Shown here: piece by piece, positions 60,150-64,000 of the stretch
Numbering within the stretch: position 1 is the stretch's first letter
How the letters are laid out: each line of letters starts with the position of its first letter
Source of the DNA: Bacteroides luhongzhouii
GTDB lineage: Bacteria > Bacteroidota > Bacteroidia > Bacteroidales > Bacteroidaceae
Assembly (NCBI RefSeq): GCF_009193295.2
Contig: NZ_CP059973.1
Location: 1,798,001-1,862,000 of the forward strand
Reading direction: 5' to 3'
DNA length: 64,000 bases
The notes under the pieces: generated by a model
The model's database searches: none
What the model saw: only the letters and a program-made list of their open reading frames with translations
Told to the model about the DNA's origin: nothing
Translations under genes and position numbers: made by a program

Positions 60150-61568
60150 TTATTTATTTTCTTTCTTTTCTTTCTTTGCCATTTCTACAGCAGTTGTAGT
60201 AATGTAATATTTGGTTAATGTATTTTCGTTCTCCCATTTCGGGATGTTTTTGTTACGTATATAATGCAGAAAAGCTTTTGCTACTTTACTGAAATGCTCT
60301 TCATGTCCTAGTCTGTATTCCTGTGGAATATCAATAAGGTAAGTTCCATTCTTTTTGTTTTTGACAGATAAGAACGGATAAGTTATTTGAAGTTGCTCCA
60401 CTGTTTTTTGTAATTGAACTTCAAATGTCCGATTGTCAATGTCCGGTTCTTTCTGTATATATAGCTCTTTTACAAATCCATTCTTTTCATCTTGAACGAT
60501 TTTTAAAGTGGCTTTGCTCCCTTTTTTTATGGAAGTAAATGTGTCTCCTCCGTTAGTGGGTGGAGTATAATTCCATGTGACTTTCATTCCTATGTGAATG
60601 CCTTTAATTGTAAAATTTAATGTTCCATTTGCTAATACTTCCAATTTGTTATTCTTTATATGTTTATCAAGATAAGAAGGAAAAGAATTCATTTGAGTTG
60701 ATTGGCTGAACTCTGGTAGTGTGATTGAAGTGGGCCAGTGTGTAGCTTTAGTTACTTTTACATCCGACAAATAGTGGATAGCTTTGTCCGGAAAACACTG
60801 CCATTGTACCAGATCAATAAGGTGAGTGGTTACATCAGCAATACCTTCACCCTGTTGCGCTGTATCGTAATACCAGGCTGGTCTGATCAAAGGTTTACCG
60901 GATACATTTTTGAAGAAGTGATGAACGCTTTCCATAGTGATAGAAGGATTTTCCGGTGAACCTTGTAACAGTTCACCGAACAGCTCCTTTTTTTGTAATA
61001 GTTCTTTTTCTATGATGTTGAGAATATCATATCGTTCTGTCATCAAATCATATAAAAGAAGATCTTTTTCTTTTGCCAATAGGTAAGCCTCAACCAGTAA
61101 GTTGAAATCTTGTTGAGTGATAGCTAAAGGCTTGTCCGAAAGAACATTGTATCCTGCTTTGATAGACTCTATTATATAGTGTGTCTTTTTTTGATTGTTT
61201 CCTGCTAGAACAACAACACCCCCTCTCTGTTCGGCGAGCATTCGGGAAAAATAATCATCTCCTTTATGTACCTGACATACCCACGAGGTGGGGGCCTCTG
61301 CACGCTGATTGTAAGAATTGATACTTTCCATATATTGGTTAAGACCTGTTCCTTCAGGAGCATATATGTAAATTGTATCACTGATATCTTTCAGCGTGTC
61401 TTTTTGGAGTAAGCTGGCGTGAAAATGTCCCGGATCGAGAACGGTTAATTTTATTTTGTGAGCTCTGTTGGTGTCTGCTTCATTGACAGTCCGTTTTTTA
61501 GATAAAGAGCATGAAGCAACCGCCAATGAAAGCACTAAAAAAACGATGTTGTTGTATATGAGTTTCAT
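60150..61568 (-). CDS. Putative Gfo/Idh/MocA-type oxidoreductase lipoprotein (oxidoreductase C-terminal type)
   Basis: 472 aa. Lipoprotein signal ends at Cys20 (LAVASCSLSKK). The N-terminal fold starts IKLTVLDPGHFHASLLQ, without the GxGxxG of normal family members; a DKP motif (NVLSDKPLAITQQDFN) and ADVTTHLIDLVQWQ follow. The C-terminal 150 residues (EFSQSTQMNSFPSYLDKHIKNNK...) resemble the putative oxidoreductase C-terminal domain. Cofactor binding may be changed or lost. As a lipoprotein it would sit in the periplasm or on the surface with the other members of the operon. Gap to the ApbE-like gene is 8 nt. Confidence 0.82.
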   Translation of the reverse strand: MKLIYNNIVFLVLSLAVASCSLSKKRTVNEADTNRAHKIKLTVLDPGHFHASLLQKDTLKDISDTIYIYAPEGTGLNQYMESINSYNQRAEAPTSWVCQVHKGDDYFSRMLAEQRGGVVVLAGNNQKKTHYIIESIKAGYNVLSDKPLAITQQDFNLLVEAYLLAKEKDLLLYDLMTERYDILNIIEKELLQKKELFGELLQGSPENPSITMESVHHFFKNVSGKPLIRPAWYYDTAQQGEGIADVTTHLIDLVQWQCFPDKAIHYLSDVKVTKATHWPTSITLPEFSQSTQMNSFPSYLDKHIKNNKLEVLANGTLNFTIKGIHIGMKVTWNYTPPTNGGDTFTSIKKGSKATLKIVQDEKNGFVKELYIQKEPDIDNRTFEVQLQKTVEQLQITYPFLSVKNKKNGTYLIDIPQEYRLGHEEHFSKVAKAFLHYIRNKNIPKWENENTLTKYYITTTAVEMAKKEKKENK

Positions 61569-61577
61569 TCTTTATTC

Positions 61578-62582
61578 TTACTTGTAAGCTTTAATTAACT
61601 TCTGTGCATCTTTCCAACCTTTTTGGTAAGCCTCTTTCAATGTAATAATTTTTCCATCTTGCTCTTTACTCATATTAGAAGCTTTCATAAAAGTGAATAT
61701 TTCAATTGTTTCTTCTTTTGAAATAGGTGCAACTCTGGTTTGGAAGAATGTTAGGATTTGTTTAAGGAGTGCTTTATATCCTTGATATCCTCCAACGGTT
61801 ACCGTACCTTTAGACGTAAAGGCTGTACCTCCATAAATCTGCGGTCCTTTGGTGATTCCCCGGAATGTGCCGATTCTTCCATCTTTCCAGCATCCCACTA
61901 CAACATCTCCTCTGTCGGATGACATACGGTTGACAGATTTACATCCTGTACCCATAATAGTGTACAGAGTTTCGACCCCATGGATTCCATAAAAACCGAA
62001 ATCTGGATGAGTAGGTTCCACTTTATGTGGGGAATAACAGTCTGCTCCTAAGATTTTACCTAATTCATCATTCCTCAATTTTTGATTTTGAGGGGTAAAA
62101 CGCAGGGCAGAGGATGAAAAGATTGGTATGTTATATTTTTCTGCCATCTCATAGATAGCGATAGCCTCTCCTAATGTAGCTCCGATAGGTTTGTCTATGT
62201 AACAAATCTTGCCAGCCTTGAAGACTTCTATAGCCTGTTCAAGATGAAGCCGTCCGTCATTTGTTTCCAGAAGCACGCAATCTACTTTATCCAATAAGTC
62301 TGCTATAGAAGAGACGATTTCTACTCCATGAGCCTTAACTTTTTCAATATATTCGGGAATACGTTTATAGCTGGATTGAATTGTTTTAGAACCATACGGG
62401 TAAGCGGCTACTACCCGGAACCCTTTAGAAAAAGTCTCGTCTGAGCCGCTATTGATCAATTCTGTAAAAGCGGTAGAATGGGAAGTGTCCAAACCGATAA
62501 TCCCTATTTTCATGTTTTTTTGTGCGTATATACTGGTACTGATTATCAGTAATACAAAGAAAAAAGTAATTTTGTTTTTCAT
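61578..62582 (-). CDS. Exported Gfo/Idh/MocA family oxidoreductase
   Basis: 334 aa. Signal peptide MKNKITFFFVLLIISTSIYAQ, then MKIGIIGLDTSHSTAFTELINS as a Rossmann start with a Thr-Ser-His motif in place of GxGxxG, IDKPIGATLGEAIAIYEMAEKYNI with the DKP Lys, SSSALRFTPQNQ, and GIHGVETLYTIMGTGCKSVNRM with the His that assists catalysis in the family. It belongs to the group of predicted dehydrogenases with a short C-terminal domain. Gap to nagB is 6 nt and to the next oxidoreductase 9 nt, so it is translated from one operon. Confidence 0.87.
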   Translation of the reverse strand: MKNKITFFFVLLIISTSIYAQKNMKIGIIGLDTSHSTAFTELINSGSDETFSKGFRVVAAYPYGSKTIQSSYKRIPEYIEKVKAHGVEIVSSIADLLDKVDCVLLETNDGRLHLEQAIEVFKAGKICYIDKPIGATLGEAIAIYEMAEKYNIPIFSSSALRFTPQNQKLRNDELGKILGADCYSPHKVEPTHPDFGFYGIHGVETLYTIMGTGCKSVNRMSSDRGDVVVGCWKDGRIGTFRGITKGPQIYGGTAFTSKGTVTVGGYQGYKALLKQILTFFQTRVAPISKEETIEIFTFMKASNMSKEQDGKIITLKEAYQKGWKDAQKLIKAYK

Positions 62583-62588
62583 GATTGG

Positions 62589-63380
62589 TTATAGATTTAT
62601 TTGTTCTGCACTTTCGGCGTCCAAATATAATGAAGATTTTTCTTTTCTTCGTAATATACTTGCCGGACATTTTTTTGAAATTTCACCATAAATAGCTTGA
62701 TATACTGCATGGGCCTTATTTTTAAAAGGTACAATACAAAACATCCATTCAGCTTCTAGCAAGGCAGGGATTGTTAGTGTCAATGCTTCTTTGGGTACTA
62801 AATCCAGTCTTTCGAAGCATTTCTCGTTGACTTGCTGTTGACGGCATATTGGATCGAGTTTCACGATTTTTACCAGTTTGGGATCATTGAAATCTGCTAC
62901 ATCCGGATCATTGAAGGCAATGTGTCCATTTTCTCCGATACCCAGACAGACAATGTCTACCGGATATTTGGTAAGTAGATTAGCATATCGTTTACATTCT
63001 TCTTCAAGACTTTTTGCACGCCCATTCAGGTAGTTTACTTTCTTGAAAGGAACTTTGTCAAAGATACGGTCACGGAGGAAATGACCGAAACTTTGTGGTG
63101 CGTCCGGATGAATACCGATGTATTCATCCATGTGGAAGGCATTAATTTTTGTCCAGTCGATTCGTTTATCCTGAACTAGATGATTTAAGAATTCATTTTG
63201 TGAGGGAGCGGCAGCAAAAACCATATTGATTTCAGCCTTTTCTTCCAAGAGTTTACAGATTCTATCAGCTACTTCTTTTGCCGCTTCGCTACCCATCTGT
63301 TGAAGAGTGGGATAAATCTTAACGGTCAGCAGTTCTTGTTGAAATACTTTGGTTGCTGATTCATTTACTATAGATAACAT
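62589..63380 (-). CDS. nagB: Glucosamine-6-phosphate deaminase
   Basis: 263 aa from ATG 63380, with the purine-rich AGAAGG six bases upstream; the frame extends 20 codons further into the nagA end, so the two genes overlap by 20 nt. It converts GlcN-6-P to fructose-6-P and ammonia in the cytosol. Typical motifs: AAAPSQNEFLNHLV, FHMDEYIGIHPDAPQSF (catalytic Asp), VDIVCLGIGENGHIAFNDP (active-site His and Asp), and a C-terminal TIPALLEA. Bacteroides genomes usually hold a longer NagB elsewhere; this copy looks dedicated to the operon. It follows nagA directly, completing GlcNAc-6-P use. Confidence 0.93.
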   Translation of the reverse strand: MLSIVNESATKVFQQELLTVKIYPTLQQMGSEAAKEVADRICKLLEEKAEINMVFAAAPSQNEFLNHLVQDKRIDWTKINAFHMDEYIGIHPDAPQSFGHFLRDRIFDKVPFKKVNYLNGRAKSLEEECKRYANLLTKYPVDIVCLGIGENGHIAFNDPDVADFNDPKLVKIVKLDPICRQQQVNEKCFERLDLVPKEALTLTIPALLEAEWMFCIVPFKNKAHAVYQAIYGEISKKCPASILRRKEKSSLYLDAESAEQINL

Positions 63381-64000
63381 GACCTTCTGATATTGTGTTA
63401 ATAATATGAATTTGATTGTCGAAAATGACGATATCGGCATCTTTGCCTACTTCTAGGGAACCTTTTGATGAATCTATGCGTAAGATACGGGCGGGGGTAA
63501 GTGTTATCATGCGAATAGCGTCGGTGAGGGGGACGTCAGCTAATTGTATCATAGTTCTGACCAAACGGTCGGTAGTGGCTACACTACCTGCAAAAGCTGA
63601 ACGGTCCGGCATTTTTGCAACTCCGTCTTCAATTATCACTTTCTGACCATTAGTCAGACTTCCTAGAATGGATTCTCCATCCGGCATTCCTGCCCCTCGC
63701 ATCGCGTCGGTGCAAAGTGCAGTTTTATCGGGTCCTTTGAATTTATAAACAAACTGAAGAAGCGGTTTGGGGAGATGTATACCGTCAGCGATGATTTCGA
63801 CTGTTATATCATCAATCAAATAGGCAGCTTCCACTACTCCTGCATATCGAAAAGCATTTCTGCGTGTTACAGATGACATGGCCGAATATAAGTGAGTAAC
63901 ATGGGTATATCCGGCTTTGTATGCTTTTTCCACTTCTTCATAGATTGCGTTGGTGTGTGCGATGGAAGGGAGAATATGCTGCTTTTGCAACTCTTCCCCC
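63361..64000 (-). CDS. nagA: N-acetylglucosamine-6-phosphate deacetylase, 5'-truncated by window edge
   Basis: The last 213 codons are in the window; the frame is open through base 64000 (GEEL before LQKQHI), so the start lies outside. The amidohydrolase C-terminal half has IAHTNAIYEEVEKAYKAG (metal-binding His of IGHT), HVTHLYSAMSS, EIIADGIHLP, CTDAMRGAGMPDG (catalytic Asp) and SVATTDRLVRTMIQL...ITLTPARILRIDSSKGSLEVGKDADIVIFD. It deacetylates GlcNAc-6-P to GlcN-6-P, feeding nagB. The usual HLFNAM reads HLYSAM. It is the first visible gene of the operon. Confidence 0.93.
   Translation of the reverse strand, partial: GEELQKQHILPSIAHTNAIYEEVEKAYKAGYTHVTHLYSAMSSVTRRNAFRYAGVVEAAYLIDDITVEIIADGIHLPKPLLQFVYKFKGPDKTALCTDAMRGAGMPDGESILGSLTNGQKVIIEDGVAKMPDRSAFAGSVATTDRLVRTMIQLADVPLTDAIRMITLTPARILRIDSSKGSLEVGKDADIVIFDNQIHIINTISEGHVIYSK

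Overview
The window looks like a chromosome segment of a gut Bacteroides close to the B. thetaiotaomicron / B. ovatus / B. xylanisolvens group; species cannot be settled from sequence alone. Evidence: two SusC/SusD polysaccharide utilisation loci (PULs), a hybrid two-component regulator with an AraC output domain, many lipoproteins whose signal ends in Cys followed by a non-Asp residue, the Bacteroidota promoter -7 box (TAnnTTTG, sometimes with TTTG about 19 nt upstream) and weak Shine-Dalgarno sites. There is no integrase, phage module or CRISPR array; the only gene decay is one AAA-ATPase relic near 18.5-19.1 kb.

Layout. 1-9.2 kb is mostly core: the end of an acyl-CoA synthetase gene, an M16 peptidase lipoprotein, prfB (RF2) with its programmed +1 frameshift, a 44-aa membrane peptide, a phosphate-porin-like barrel, a CYTH phosphohydrolase and an MgtC/DUF4010 membrane protein. 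9.4-18.3 kb is a divergent locus with two secreted DNA/RNA endonucleases, an endonuclease/exonuclease/phosphatase-fold enzyme, a TonB-dependent receptor and two predicted OB-fold lipoproteins; I read it as a candidate extracellular nucleic-acid scavenging system. 18.4-20.7 kb holds the broken AAA-ATPase gene, a perfect 40-bp inverted repeat with G-quadruplex potential, a strongly foldable RNA candidate and a small HTH-like gene. 20.7-23.3 kb is an outer-membrane barrel protein with a Gly-rich tail.

23.3-31.8 kb (minus strand) is a compact SusC-SusD-GH3-GH144 PUL, the gene set expected for beta-1,2-glucan (sophoro-oligosaccharides). A PfkB-family kinase follows, with a 5' leader that ends in a terminator-like hairpin. 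33.2-51.2 kb is a fungal-mannan-type PUL: GH2, SusC, SusD, a SusE-like protein, GH76, a SusE-like/GH43 fusion and a GH92 whose catalytic-acid position reads Gln rather than Glu (the mannose-1-phosphate signature), with a divergent hybrid two-component regulator. Hairpins sit at several gene junctions of this PUL.

51.3-56.2 kb holds tRNA-Leu(UAG), an S41 peptidase, a DUF3316 protein and the topoisomerase IV A subunit. 56.3-64 kb is an eight-gene minus-strand run: nagA (partial), nagB, four Gfo/Idh/MocA oxidoreductases (three or four apparently exported), an unusual ApbE-like flavin transferase and a small membrane protein. I propose that it couples oxidation of an amino-sugar-containing glycoside to GlcNAc/GlcN-6-P catabolism; this is inference.
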